Positions 10,511 to 21,385 of a DNA stretch of 64,000 nt are shown here, piece by piece. The stretch covers positions 24,580,499 to 24,644,498 of the forward strand of contig NC_088715.1 of assembly GCF_963576615.1 (NCBI RefSeq), written 5' to 3'. The notes below the pieces were generated by a model that was not told the origin of the DNA, ran no database searches, and was given only the letters and a program-made list of their open reading frames with translations. Made by a program: the position numbers and the translations under genes. Position 1 is the stretch's first letter. The number at the start of each line of letters is the position of its first letter. Source of the stretch: Watersipora subatra. Taxonomy: Eukaryota > Bryozoa > Gymnolaemata > Cheilostomatida > Watersiporidae.

Positions 10511-10879
10511 TTGAGCAAAACTAATCCTGCGCTTAACAAAATGTTGCATGATCCTAACAAAATGTTGCATGATCCTAACAAAATGTTGCATGATCCTAAC
10601 AAAATGTTGCATGATCCTAACAAAATGTTGCATGATCCTAACAAAATGTTGCATGATCCTAACAAAATGTTGCATGATCCTAACAAAATGTTGCATGATC
10701 CTAACAAAATGTTGCATGATCCTAACAAAATGTTGCATGATCCTAACAAATATGTTCAAGATTTTGAACTGCTATTGAAAGAGTACCTTAAAGTACAGAT
10801 GAATTTGGAACTGTTGTTTGTGCAGAAAATAGACTCACTGGAAAGCAAAAAAGAAACAGATATAATTCACTGGTGGTGA
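10511..10879 (+). CDS. Open frame with ten identical heptapeptide repeats
   Basis: The + frame reads LSKTNPAL, ten exact copies of NKMLHDP, then NKYVQDFELLLKEYLKVQ...IDSLESKKETDIIHWW and a stop. The non-repeat C-terminal part is hydrophilic, helix-prone and protein-like, which supports this frame over the others, but the frame starts on TTG after a TAA just upstream. An acceptor-like TAAAAG at 10502-10507 would allow it to be an exon. The function is unknown and it may not be a gene. Confidence 0.3.
   Translation: MSKTNPALNKMLHDPNKMLHDPNKMLHDPNKMLHDPNKMLHDPNKMLHDPNKMLHDPNKMLHDPNKMLHDPNKMLHDPNKYVQDFELLLKEYLKVQMNLELLFVQKIDSLESKKETDIIHWW
10532..10749. repeat. 21-bp perfect tandem repeat, 10 copies
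   Basis: Unit CCTAACAAAATGTTGCATGAT repeated ten times with no visible substitution. Because 21 is divisible by 3, every frame without a stop stays open; this accounts for the opposite-strand frames here. Confidence 0.95.
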
Positions 10880-11429
10880 ATGTTGACATTCAATTTTTTG
10901 CCTATTATCACACAATAATGCAACGCCCAAACAATGACAGGTACCACAACTAGCATTATATAGACAGCAAAAAAAGCCATTCAAATGATTTTTTGAAGAG
11001 TTTTTGAATGGACTGCTGGTGGGGTGTGGGAGGTTTCCACAAGTTTCTGTTTGAAAATTAAGCTGTATCTGCCAAATATTTGAATTCAACTTTGCAATCA
11101 CAACTTAAAAATGATACTTTGGCTTGCCTTTTATCTTTTACTATGGCATGTAGGAAAAACCATTCACAAAATTTTAAATTACACGAGCTAAATATAGGGA
11201 TTTGTCTACACTTTACATTTCCATAGAATTCTGTGCTCCTGAATTTGCATTGATAATAGTACTCATCAGATCGTACATTTTTTATGACATGCAAATTTGC
11301 TTTTTATTATACTGTGAACGAGCTACTTGTGCCGTGTGATTGCATTTGTTAGCTTTTGTACCCAAGCGAACAAACTAGAAAAAAGTTTTAGAACTATTTG
11401 AGAAATCAATACTGCCACTGGAAAGGAAG
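10880..11429. other. Spacer upstream of the glycosyltransferase-like gene
   Basis: No coding exon or repeat recognised; promoter elements of the downstream gene could lie here but none is distinctive. Confidence 0.4.
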
Positions 11430-11534
11430 ATGGATAGAAGGAGTTACAGAATAATGCTAGTTGTACTAATAGCTGTGTCTGCACTAGCTGCATTTACTGT
11501 ATCTACTGCAACCATCAAGACACACTATCACTAG
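11430..11534 (+). CDS. Possible signal-anchor exon of the glycosyltransferase-like gene
   Basis: ATG at 11430 opens a 34-codon frame MDRRSYRIMLVVLIAVSA, then LAAFTVSTATIKTHYH and a TAG. It looks like a type II signal anchor (short basic N-terminus, then about 18 hydrophobic residues), as expected for a Golgi enzyme whose lumenal exons follow. A donor-like CTG/GTGAGA lies three bases after the stop, so either the stop is a lesion or the true donor is elsewhere. The position upstream of the other exons supports the link; the join itself is not demonstrated. Confidence 0.35.
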   Translation: MDRRSYRIMLVVLIAVSALAAFTVSTATIKTHYH

Positions 11535-11840
11535 CTGGTGAGACTCTGGTACATGATTCTCTAACCCTAGTTGCTATGACTATTAAGAGGTTTGGATTAC
11601 ACCGCTCTTGGTTTATAGGTGACTAGTATTGATGCAGTTTTTTTTTGTTTTGTTTACCACCCTTAATTTATTGCTTATACAGAATTTAGTTATTCAAATA
11701 CTATAAATGTTGTGTGCCTACTACAGCCCTAAATGCTGAATTTGCCACAGTACGGTAGTAAATGCATTTAAGAAAAGAAGTTATGCTCCCTTGATTTGAA
11801 TAATACTACTATTAACTAAAGCCTCGTTTGCCTGAGTAAG

Positions 11841-12001
11841 CATTTTTGATCTATCCGTACCAACTGTTGTTTATTCAATCCTTTCTATTTTGGACGGCAA
11901 CCTTGACAAACATTTTGAACTAATTGATCTGTTAAAAAAGGAAAAGAAACCTGTTCACGAGCGCTGCGAAAAGTTTCACTTGATGACCATGTATTTTAGT
12001 G
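11841..12001 (+). CDS. Glycosyltransferase-like gene, exon B (N-terminal lumenal region)
   Basis: An open frame ends at 12001 at AGTG/GTATGTG (phase 1) and encodes ...ILDGNLDKHFELIDLLKKEK, then KPVHERCEKFHLMTMYFS. The next exon at 13374 begins in the complementary phase, giving FHLMTMYFSAELQKNY across the junction. A short strand ending in an aromatic residue and serine just before an R-x-x-EY segment is typical of the start of this transferase-like fold. The exon's 5' limit is uncertain; AG dinucleotides at 11835 and 11839 are the only near candidates. Confidence 0.5.
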
Positions 12002-13373
12002 GTATGTGTGTAGTATGAACCACTTCCTTCCCATTTGCTCTCTTCTCTTTCATTTTTAACTTTTTACCTGCTTCTATTTTTTTATTATTTCACTTCCTTG
12101 CATTTTCCTCACTCTCCTGTTTCTCTATTTACCACTAAATCTTTACCTACTTATTTTGATTTCACCAGCTATCATAACAGTTAGTCGCTAGTATGTCAGT
12201 CTCTCATTTGATTTAGTTGTTTGATCCTATAGAACACCAGAGAACAAACTCTAGAGTAAATAAACTGATTTCTTATGGTCAGCAGTTTATGTGTTTTAGC
12301 TCATCTCTGTGTTAATTATGGGATTAAATAGACTGAGCTCCTGATTTATTTAACCCTCGATTACCACAATACTTGAAAAGAATAAGGTGAATTTATTCTG
12401 CAGAAAGCTTTTTATAAGCCTGTCAAAACTTGAGTCTGGACAAACTTTAAAACTATATAAATTTGACCAGTAGCTGACTAAATCTTTCTCATGGCTTTAT
12501 TGCTTAAGCTCTGGTCATCATCATAGCTTACAAGGCCTTTCACCTTGCCAGAACCTTGTTCCACTTGAATTTTACTGCTTACTCACTTTCTTCCAGATTG
12601 ATGAGTATATACATTTACTTTCATGATTATTTACCTAGGTAATTTATTAGTAATAATTTTATCCTGTAGTACAATATATATTGGAATTGTATTTACATCT
12701 TAAACTTACAAGTCTCATGACCAGGATAAAAATACAACCAAAAATTTTATTTCAAATTAAAGAAGTTTCATTTTAGATCAAGTATCACTTGTTTGAAAAA
12801 CTGTTACACTAACAGTGAGGCAATTCAATAACTAACACTACACATTGTTAATATAACTAAGGAGTTAGGTATAAATATAAATGATTGTAATTCTACGCTA
12901 AGAGTAAAACTAGATTATCACATTGTTGTTTTTATACTCAGACCTTGGTAGAACTCTGTCTAAGACAGCTTAATAGTAGTTAAAAACCAATCTACTGTAG
13001 AGATAAGTCTTAGTGAGTTGTTATCTAGTGTTTTAAGTGTATGTTGCTCATAAATGACAGCCTGTTAACTAACACTGTCTATTATTCTGCTTTTTATTGT
13101 TTTAATATTATACTTTTATGTTTTAGTTATTTGCTGCTTTCTTAATTTTCATCAAACTCCTTAAGTTTTATTAAAAGCCGTGTATGCAATTTCTTTAAAT
13201 ATTTGTTCAATCTAAACTGTGTAATCCATAAAAATAAATTCTAATGTGAGTCTGTGTAGGTAAGCGAGTGCGTGGCTGAGTGTGTAGGTGACTGGGTGGC
13301 TAGGCGTGTGGTTGTGCGTGTGTATGTACTTTTGTACATGAACAGCATTATTCAAATCAATTCACACTTACAG
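12002..13373. other. Intron B-C of the glycosyltransferase-like gene
   Basis: Intron sequence between exons B and C, A+T-rich. A short G+T-rich stretch (GTGTGTATGT-like) occurs at 13255-13325. No transposon recognised. Confidence 0.4.
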
Positions 13374-13519
13374 CAGAACTCCAGAAAAACTATGTTGAAA
13401 AAATTTCTAAAGAGGAACTATCAAGAAGAAATCAAGAATACATAGATGTACTCCAATCTAACCTGAATCATCCCTGTATAGAGAAAACTCATTTGTTTTA
13501 TGTTTCAGAGAACGATTTG
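13374..13519 (+). CDS. Glycosyltransferase-like gene, exon C
   Basis: Acceptor ACACTTACAG and donor GATTTG/GTAAGA bound a 146-base exon, phase 1 to phase 0. It encodes ELQKNYVEKISKEELSRRNQ, then EYIDVLQSNLNHPCIEKTHL and FYVSENDL. The pattern R-x-x-EY-x-x-x-L-x-x-NL-x-x-P-x-I-x-x-x-H is what I associate with a family of uncharacterised eukaryotic glycosyltransferase-like proteins; this is family resemblance from memory, not a search. The gene continues at 20386 after an intron of almost 7 kb that holds an R4-like retrotransposon. Confidence 0.55.
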
Positions 13520-14915
13520 GTAAGATTTTAATCTATCAGTTTTAGACTAGTGGGTGGAACTTGTGGTAAATGGTATCGGTAGGTAATATTTAGTAATTTA
13601 GTAGGTTGGAGTTGTCTAATCAATGTTTTAGTGAACAGCCATTTATTTCAGTCAAAACTAGAAGGAATAAAACAGTGTAGAGCATTTAAAACAACTAAAA
13701 ACGTTTAAATAGTTTTGGTTCAAATAAGTAGTAGATTTTAATAAAGGTTATCTAAGTCTATGTATAAGTCTATATATAAGCCTATGACCGAGTGTAAGTA
13801 AACTTAGTTTCTTTCAAACAAAAGCATAAAACAATTTAAAAATGCAGAACAATTTGTACTAGGCATCTACTATAGAACATTTTCCATGAACGCTACTCCG
13901 AAATGTGTAAAAACTTCAATTCTTTTGGCCAGTACATCAGTGTGAGAGAACTATATTGCGGAAACAAATTAATGCGCTTTTGAACCCACTCACTAATCAC
14001 TTTCAAAAACTAGTTCTGGTGTTTTTAACAAAGGTTTTATTTTGGCTTGTGTATATTAACAAATGTGAGAATGTTCTGTATTACTCATCAAAAGATGATT
14101 AGGAGTTTAAAATTGTGCTGACTGAGTAAAGTTGGTTACTTACAGCAGCCGACTTTCAGTAAGTTTCTTGTTTGTTAGGAAACTTGCTTTTCTCATTTAT
14201 ACAGTCTGATTTAGTCATTACTTACTACAAGTTAAAATACTACAACATAAAAAACATGAATTCGCAACTGACATATTTATTTAAAAGCGTTTGGTTTGAA
14301 GGAAGTTGTATACTCTTACCTAACTTTAGCATTAGTTAGATTAATTTGAGCTGATACACTAGAACCTTATTAGGTGTACTCAAGGACTTTATACAATAAG
14401 GTGATCATGTATGCTATATTTAGAACATATCTTTGAGGTGTCAGCCAATAAGATAGCTGTAGTGGCATTACCAAAAAACTTTCAGAGGATATAGCCAAAC
14501 CAGTTTTAAAAGCGTACAACCACGAATAATTAGCATTCTTATAGGTCTCTAAAGAATTTTTTTCTTGTAGCAGTTTTTACAGATGTAGTACCTCTACCAT
14601 AAAAGTATTAAAAAAAATAAATGAAGAAAATAAAACTCTGAGTTGCATTATTTGTTTGATGCCCCTTATTGTTGCTACTTTGTTCTTGCCATTGTTTTTA
14701 TCTAAAGTCATTATTATGCTTTTTTATAGAATATAATATGCATATATATTTTTTTGTATTCGATATATATATTATATATATGTTGAATATAATATTACAA
14801 AACAAATAAATATAGTTATAAATAAATTGTAATTTTAATTTTAATTAAATTTTAGTTTTAATAAATAATTATTAAAATATTATATATATATTGGTATATA
14901 TTATATATTTCAAAT
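13520..14915. other. Intron C-D, 5' part
   Basis: Intronic A+T-rich sequence; no exon or transposon recognised. It ends in an AT-rich low-complexity patch at 14735-14910. Confidence 0.4.
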
Positions 14916-14948
14916 GCGCTATCTGTCCTTATATAGGACAGATAGCGC
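14916..14948. repeat. 33-bp inverted repeat
   Basis: GCGCTATCTGTCC, the spacer TTATATA, then the exact reverse complement GGACAGATAGCGC. It lies at the boundary between AT-rich intron sequence and the SINE-like/R4-like insertion. Confidence 0.85.
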
Positions 14949-15060
14949 AGGTATTAAGGTATCAGGACAGTGATCATTAGAACCTAGGTTTAAACCCCAA
15001 CAACGGCACCCTTCTGGCAGTCCTTAGACAAGACCCTTGATTGTATAGTGTCTACAACCT
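14938..15060 (+). mobile_element. SINE-like tRNA-derived head
   Basis: An A-box-like TAGCGCAGGTATTAAGG and a B-box-like GGTTTAAACCCC are spaced as in a tRNA. Downstream GGCAGTCCTTAGACAAGACC resembles the conserved centre of animal SINEs. It directly precedes the R4-like coding region, so it may be a SINE next to the element or part of its 5' UTR. Confidence 0.4.
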
Positions 15061-15716
15061 CTATGATGAGTGCAATAACCAAAGCCATGCCTGCTCGGAC
15101 GTCGCTTGGTCAAACAAGATCTGCGCTGCCTGTAGCTGAACCAGGACCAGGCAGTGAAAAATGGGCTACTGGTTCAAAACGGATGAAATGGACCCGGACT
15201 GATAACACGAACCTAATGAAGTGCTACTTTATGAGTGAACCTCAAAAGTGGGGCTATATGGGAAGGATGCGTCAACTGTTGATAAACATGTTCCCTGAAT
15301 TGCCACTAACCGCTAAGCAACTTGTAGCTCAAAGGAGTAGCATAATCAAGCGGCACCTCATATCAGAACTTGCGGTAGATGAAATTAGGGAACAGTTCAC
15401 CCAAGTAACCTCCACCAATGAGGAGTGCATATCAACACACACAGTCATAGTTACACGATCTTGTGTTGACTCACGAGTTGAAGAATACATGCACCTTTAC
15501 CCAAGGGTGAAGGAGCTTGTGGAAAATAGCATCAACAAGATCCCAGCTGCTAATGATTTTGGAAGCAGGGTACCACTACGGAGAGTTAGCCAGACCATAC
15601 CAACGAAGTTGTTAGAAGACATTAACTTGGCACTAGAGTCGATCTCAACTAGATCAATCAGTGAGACTAATGCCCTTATCTACAGTACGGCAAATCTTGG
15701 AAGAGATGTGTATTAA
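15048..15716 (+). CDS. R4/Dong-like retrotransposon, N-terminal region
   Basis: The open frame of 222 codons begins MSTTSMMSAITKAMPARTS and contains WTRTDNTNLMKCYFMSE, WGYMGRMRQLLINMFPE and LTAKQLVAQRSSIIKRHL. This W-x-x-x-x-N-x-x-LMKCY...GY-x-x-RM pattern is typical of the region preceding the RT in R4-type elements. A stop at 15714-15716 separates it from the remaining coding sequence, which continues in other frames. It is part of a dead element, not a host gene. The start codon is not certain. Confidence 0.65.
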   Translation: MSTTSMMSAITKAMPARTSLGQTRSALPVAEPGPGSEKWATGSKRMKWTRTDNTNLMKCYFMSEPQKWGYMGRMRQLLINMFPELPLTAKQLVAQRSSIIKRHLISELAVDEIREQFTQVTSTNEECISTHTVIVTRSCVDSRVEEYMHLYPRVKELVENSINKIPAANDFGSRVPLRRVSQTIPTKLLEDINLALESISTRSISETNALIYSTANLGRDVY

Positions 15717-17580
15717 GCCACTGTCAACAAGGCTTCAAGCCATTCCATCTTGGCAGCTGAGGGTACAAAATTAGATCAAAGATTTGTGCAAGAAAGTTAG
15801 TAGTCTCAGTTAGCAATCTAACTACAATTTGGAGCATCCAAAAGGGAAGCCACAATAGAAGCTCTAGAATCTGCCAAACAACAGCTAGTAGCACTCTCGG
15901 CACGACTGAAGGGGTACACCAAAGAGAGGGATAACAAAAGAATGAATAAACTGTTCATCAATAATCCGTCTAATGTGTATTCCCAGTTCAAAGGTGAATT
16001 GTGGAGGCCAATGTCAAATCCTCCTTGATCCCTTACCTCAAAGTTCTGGAAGGACATCTGGGAGAAAGAGACTACTCGTAACACTACTGCAAATTGGCTG
16101 AAGAGGCTTAAAGAGAGCCACCAACACACTGTGGTTTAGCAAGGACTCACCATCAGCGAAGTGGACATCAAGTGCAGAGTGCAGCGTATGAAGAACTGGG
16201 CAGCACCTGGCCATGACATGGTTCAAGCCTTCTGGTTGAAGAAATTTGCACCACTTCAGCCTAGAATGGCTAAGCAAATGGAATGCCTAATAGAAGAAGG
16301 CGATCATCCGCAATGGCTGACCAAAGGATGAACTGTACTTCTGATAAAAGATCAAAAGCAGGGGCTGATTCCCAAGAACTATGTACCAATAACATGCTTG
16401 CCCACCACCTGGAAACTCCTCTCAGGAATAGTTGCAGACAAACTGGAAGAGCACATGAGTCACTATATGACCAGTGCTCAGCAAAGAATTTGGCACAACA
16501 CTTGAAGAGCCAAAAATCAGTTACTGGTGGATCGGATGGTCTGTCAAGACAGCAGAAGAAGGCATACCAATCTTGCCATGGCTTGGATCGACTACAAAAA
16601 GGCCTATGACTCAATTCCTCATAGTTGGATGCTTGAGTGCTTCAGTATGTACAATGTTCACCCCGCTCTTGTGACATTCATCGAGATGTCAATGACCAAA
16701 TAGAAGACGAAACTGAAAACTAATGGTAAAAAGCTGGCGAGTGTACAAATTAAGCGAGGCATCTATCAAAGTGACTCCTTATCACCACTGCTTTTTTGCA
16801 TATGCCTAAACCGTCTAAGCATTATGCTGGAGGAGACTCAATATGGGTACCAGTTTAAGAGTGGCACCAAAATAAACCACCTCTTTTACATGGATGACAT
16901 CAAGCTGTACGCTAACAAAAAAGGGGACATTGATTCGCTAATACACCTCACTTAGGTATACAGCAAGGACATCGGAATGACCATTGCTATTGAGAAATGT
17001 GGAAAGCTAATTCTTAAGAAAGACCATTCTATGCTCAGAGATGGCCTAAGAATGCAAAATGGTACCATCAAAGATATAAAAGAAGGGTACAAGTACTTGG
17101 GGATTATGCAAAGCAACATCAACCACGAAGCCTAGGTATGTCACAAAGCCATTACTGAGTACAAGAAACGCCTTCGGCAGGTTCTACGAAGCCAACTCAA
17201 TGCCAAGAACCAAGTCATGGCAATAAATACCTACGCACTGCCAGTAATAGATATCCAGCAGGCATAATAAAGTAGACTGAGGAAGCCATCACGGAAACAG
17301 ATATAGCAACTCGTAGACTGCTGACCATGCATGGAGCACTCCACCCAAAATCTGATACTACTAAATTGTATCTCGAGAAGGAAAGATGGCAGTAGGGGAC
17401 TCAAAAGTGTACAGCAGACAGTGAAGGAGGAATTACAAGGCATCAAAGCTTATGCAGCTTCTATGGCCACTCTAGATAAGTTGCTAGATAAATTTCAATC
17501 GGCTGCTCTGACAATGGAGCTTCGCAGTGATGAGGAGGAAACTGACTGGCACATGAAACCTCTTCATGGTGCCTACCATT
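15717..17580 (+). pseudogene. R4/Dong-like reverse transcriptase, multiply broken
   Basis: RT blocks are recognisable in successive frames: NWAAPGHDMVQAFWLKKF (about 16190), YVPITCLPTTWKLLSGIV (about 16385), AMAWIDYKKAYDSIPHSWML (motif A, about 16580), QSDSLSPLLFCICLN (motif B-like, about 16768) and HLFYMDDIKLYAN (motif C, about 16880). KYLGIMQSNI and QVMAINTYALPVID follow near 17100-17250. Motif C is YMDD. In-frame stops occur near 16330, 16700, 16955 and 17130. The polymerase is inactive. Confidence 0.8.
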
Positions 17581-17618
17581 GACAGATATCTAAGGTTGGC
17601 GATCTTCACCAGACATAT

Positions 17619-18317
17619 ATGTGGCTGAACAAAGGAAACCTAACGGCCAATACAGAGTCGCTAGTCGTGGCAGCCCAGGAGCAAGTGCTCCCCACAAGGC
17701 AACTCCAAACAAAAATCTATCACACTAGAAATGATCCTGGATGCAGACTGTGCAAAGATACACCTGAGACTATCCAACACATCATCAGTGGACGCAAGCA
17801 GCTAGTAGGAAGCACATACACTGAGCCGCATAATCATGTCGCAGGTGTTATGTATAGAAGTCTATGTGATGAGCATGGCCTTAATAAACCACAGCATGAG
17901 TGGAAAGCTCCTGGTAAGGTCAATGAAAATGACCACGCTAAGATTCTCTGGGACTTTTACGTCCAGATTGACAAGCATGTGCTAGCGAACCAACTAGATA
18001 TAGTGGTGGTGGACAAAGAGAGCAAGAGGGCTACTATAATAGATATAACAGTACCCAATGACTACAATATAGCCAGCAAAAAAAGAGAAAAGATAGAGAA
18101 ATATCTCCCTCTTGGAAAAGAGATTGAAAAACGCTGGGACAGAAGAGCAATGGTATTCCCAGTAGTCATTGGTACACTGGGTGCAATAACACCGCCGCAT
18201 AAAATGTGGCTTGCTCAAATACCAACAGCAATCAACTCAGGTGAGTTGCAGAAAAGTTCGCTATTGGGAACAGCTAAGATCTTGAGGCAAATGCTCAAAC
18301 TCCCAGGTCTCTGGTAG
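17619..18317 (+). pseudogene. R4/Dong-like zinc knuckle and restriction-like endonuclease
   Basis: The 232-codon frame has CRLCKDTPETIQHIISGRK, where the fourth metal ligand expected after HIIS is arginine instead of cysteine. The endonuclease core LDIVVVDKESK...IIDITVP follows (the usual RPD is here QLD), then FPVVIGTLGAI. It ends TAKILRQMLKLPGLW. It parallels the minus-strand copy at 7011-7544 residue by residue, so the two are members of related families. Loss of metal and catalytic residues indicates an inactive protein. Confidence 0.75.
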
Positions 18318-18420
18318 GAGACCTGAGTTAGAGCAGAGTTTACCACCCATACTAGTTAATCGGGGTGAAGAGACAATTTATCCCACGACCAAACGAGCGG
18401 AAGCGAAGTTTGAGAGTTTT

Positions 18421-19005
18421 TATGATAAATGCATGTGCACACAACTTACGAAAATTATTCATCAACAATGAGACGAACCCTTGTATCAAAATTTTATCAA
18501 CAAATTTAACCATTGTTTTGTAGAGTCGTTAAAGTATAATAACGCTACAAAACACATACAAACCTATTTAAATATGTTACCAAGTCTTTGTAAATTATCG
18601 AGATTCTCCTAAAACTTACCAATCTGATCAGATTATCCACAAATAGACAGATTAATTTGGCCGAAAATCGTTATTAAAATTTGCTAAGCCACACTTTTAT
18701 CAAAGTTGAGACCCGAAATTGAAACGCCGAGCGACAGGGATAAAACCATTAAGTCATGCGCAGTTCACGAAAAAAACATGTGCACAGTTCACTAGTCTAT
18801 AGCATTGTCGAATTGCCGAAGATTTCTGTAACTAGCGTAGGAGTACTGAAATCGTTTCATCTTTGCCGATTTCAAAGTATCTGACTTTTTAGAAACATTC
18901 GAGTACTTTGGTATTCTAACTGATGTCCAACGCAGTGTAAGTAAAGGAAATGACGATGATATTTTTCTCTAAGGATTCTTATGAGACTACGATATTTCAT
19001 TATAA
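18421..19005. other. Intron C-D, 3' part
   Basis: Intronic sequence between the R4-like element and a local tandem duplication; nothing else recognised. Confidence 0.4.
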
Positions 19006-19213
19006 GTTTGGATATTATTCTTTATACTTATTGATATTGTTAGCTATGACGTTTTAAAATGTAAACAAAATTGTGCATTGGTTTTCTATTATTACTGTAT
19101 CACTATTACTAAGTTTGGATATTTTTTTTGATACTTCTAGATATTGTTAGCTATGACGTTTTTAAATGTGAACAAAATTGTTCATTGGTTTTCTATTACT
19201 CCTGTATTACTAC
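19006..19213. repeat. Tandem duplication of about 105 bp
   Basis: Two adjacent, moderately diverged copies share TTGGATATT, GATATTGTTAGCTATGACGT and TTCATTGGTTTTCTATTA (first from 19006, second from 19113). Confidence 0.75.
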
Positions 19214-19496
19214 ATTAATAATATTGGTTATTCTAATGATATAAATGCATTTTACTTCTAATATTGCATTTCTCCTATTGCTGGGAGAGAGATATAAACA
19301 TAAAATCTTTTCCTTTCATTTTTGCTGTTCATTGTATATAATAACACTCACACCCAGTGCATTACAGCTACCATTGCCGTTATCCTATTGCACTGCAGTG
19401 CCATTTGACTGCTAATATGGCATTTCTAACCATCAGTACCCTTTCTTTTTCCAATATCACTTTGGTCGTGGGCTGTATGACAGTGGATTTTCTAAT

Positions 19497-19506
19497 ATAT
19501 ATATAC

Positions 19507-19576
<70 letters not shown>

Positions 19577-19598
19577 GTATATACATATATATATTGAA
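19497..19598. repeat. (TA)n microsatellite
   Basis: Roughly 100 bases of TATATA with occasional C or G. Tyr/Ile frames on both strands here are artefacts. Confidence 0.9.
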
Positions 19599-20385
19599 TA
19601 GCATTTTATGCTAGTCAAGATTATATTCAGCTTTGCATTTATATTATGAGAGATTATATTATATATATTATATAATATATATTATTATAAAATGTATATT
19701 ATTAGATACTGCAAAAACGCTGGAGGAAAACAAGACTTCAGAGTTGGTGTGATTTCATAAACAAGCAATGTAATTATAATTAATAACTATAATTATATTA
19801 TAATTATAAATATATTCTTGCATGTTGTAAACAGCATGCGATAATATTTCAAACATTCTCACTTGTTGAGGTAGCAGAATGTAAAATACAATTATGTATC
19901 ACTTTTCCAATTTTCTATCGATTGCTGATATCTTTTTAAGTGTTTAAAATTCTGGAAAAACCTGCCAACAAACGCGAACATGCATCTAAGTATATAAATG
20001 TACTGCAAACAAAACTATATCAAAGATTCTTTCTTCATTTGGCAGTGTATTTAGTGGAATTAACAAAGATGTGTGTGCTGAAACTAACTGAAAATCCTTT
20101 TGTGCTAAGATAGTACACGCATATGAATTTATAGCTGAAAGAAAAAGAATATGTTTGCTCTTCTAAAGAACTTTCAAAGCTAGCAACGCTAAAAAATTAG
20201 CATGTCGATAGAAGTTGTTAGTAGATACATAGTGTTAGTTAAATAGTGATTTTAAACTTGACTGATAAGCATTTACCAAGAACTGCTAGGTGTACATCAA
20301 GTCATAAATAACAGTACTTGTGTTTCAAATATCTTATCGATATGATGAAAAATAAACGAAACTGACAAACTTAATTTTGTTTTAG
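19599..20385. other. Intron immediately upstream of exon D
   Basis: A+T-rich intron sequence ending in the acceptor at 20384-20385. No further features. Confidence 0.4.
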
Positions 20386-20527
20386 GAAATGCTGAAGGGT
20401 AAATTGAATGAGGTTGAAAAACTCAAATTCATAAAACTGGATCATTTCATCAACATGGCTGACTTTTTGTGTACGCATCTCAAAATCTGCTGAGAAAGCC
20501 TGCTATTGCTGCTAATGCTGATATAGG
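20386..20527 (+). pseudogene. Glycosyltransferase-like gene, exon D with a one-base frameshift
   Basis: After the acceptor TTTTGTTTTAG the frame continues in phase 0 (EMLKGKLNEVEKLKFIKLDH, then FINMAD). It runs into TGA at 20492. Beyond the five-T run at about 20462-20467 a shifted frame reads YASQNLLRKPAIAANADI, which fits the conserved 'NADI' strand end of the same family. One missing T would account for both halves. Either the locus is a pseudogene or the assembly has a homopolymer error. The possible donor is TATAG/GTTGGT. Confidence 0.5.
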
Positions 20528-20578
20528 TTGGTTTACTAAGAGACTCTCTGTTTTTAATATATTTTTAGCTTGGTTACA

Positions 20579-20690
20579 GAGTGGTGGTCAATCACCGGGG
20601 CCAGGGTTACGCTAGAGAACATAGCTGATGCCAAGGAAACCGATGACAGGACCAAGCCAAGCCCCAATTCAATAAATGACATCACCTTTG
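20579..20690 (+). CDS. Candidate exon E1, paired with a diverged duplicate
   Basis: Bounded by acceptor ATATATTTTTAG and donor ACCTTTG/GTAACA. In the open frame it encodes TEWWSITGARVTLENIADAK, then ETDDRTKPSPNSINDITFG. A related segment at about 21372-21486 reads NKADVEVTDSMTKPTLNSVN and also ends at a GTAAGA donor. The conserved skeleton N-AD-TD-TKP-NS-N-I-G suggests an exon duplication. It lies between exons D and F, but its phase does not match exon D, so membership in that gene is uncertain. Confidence 0.35.
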
Positions 20691-21019
20691 GTAACACTTC
20701 TGGTTGACTGAAAGTCCGCTAGCAAGGTTTTAACCTACTTGGAAGACCTGCTTTTGTTTAGCAGCTGTTCTTCTTTAGCAGCAGATTATTTAGTTTACTT
20801 GATCTGGTCAGTGACTACTGAAGGGTGTTGTTGATGTTGATGTGCAAAAGGGTCGACATTTTTGAATTACACCAGCTTGTGGAAATAAAAGGTTTTGCCA
20901 TTCAGACTATTCTCTGCATCAGCTACTTTTTAGGGGTTGATAGAGCGTGGCCTGAACTAAAAGAAATTGCTGTTTTGCCTAAATAGCATTGTCGTCATTT
21001 CTCAAGACTTCAACACATA

Positions 21020-21385
21020 CTTATACTGACGGGGGAGGTGTTCCAGCAACTGAAAAAAGTTAGACCCGAACTTAAGACAACTAAATATGAACTTTTTTAG
21101 TACCAGGTGCATTACTTGGGCTATAAGGTCAATACTAAAAAGGCGACTATTGACCCTAAAAAAAAACAAAAATAGGTCAAAGCATGGCTGACCAGCATGA
21201 GGCTCAACAAGCTGGAAGTTTACGCGGGCACGATAAGATACTACATTCAGTACATTCTAAAAGGTGTTGCTACAACAAGGTCATTGCACCAGTTGACAGG
21301 AAGTAGCATGAAGTGGACAAAAAGTGAAGAAAAGCAGGTGATCTTCGAGAATCTAAAGCACCATATTTTCTGTGTGCTGTGGCTG
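21020..21385 (+). pseudogene. Ty3/gypsy-type RT-RNase H boundary relic
   Basis: The + strand shows the end of the RT domain (VFQQLKKVRPELKTTKYEL, a TAG stop, then HYLGYKVNTKKATIDPKKK). The connection segment follows (RYYIQYILKGVATTRSLHQL), then KWTKSEEKQVIFENLKHHI, which corresponds to the start of RNase H. This order is diagnostic of Ty3/gypsy polyproteins. LTRs, the RT catalytic box, integrase and gag are not visible, so it is a small internal fragment. The frame runs on without a stop into the duplicated candidate exon sequence. Confidence 0.75.

Larger units (their letters stand above)
15048..18420 (+). mobile_element. R4/Dong-like non-LTR retrotransposon, nearly full length, decayed
   Basis: One + strand element covers an N-terminal domain, reverse transcriptase, zinc knuckle and restriction-like endonuclease, in that order, interrupted by stops and frame shifts. 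It lies within the 6.9-kb intron between exons C and D of the host gene, in the same orientation. The 3' border is approximate (after CCACGACCAAACGAGCGG); no TAA repeat is visible at that end, unlike the minus-strand copy at 6.9-8.3 kb. Confidence 0.8.

Noticed and set aside
10466-10759. Minus-strand frame with FVRIMQH repeats
   Set aside because: Shadow of the 21-bp repeat; flanking minus-strand sequence has no protein-like extension.
19357-19614. Tyr/Ile-rich frames around 19.5 kb
   Set aside because: Generated by the (TA)n tract.
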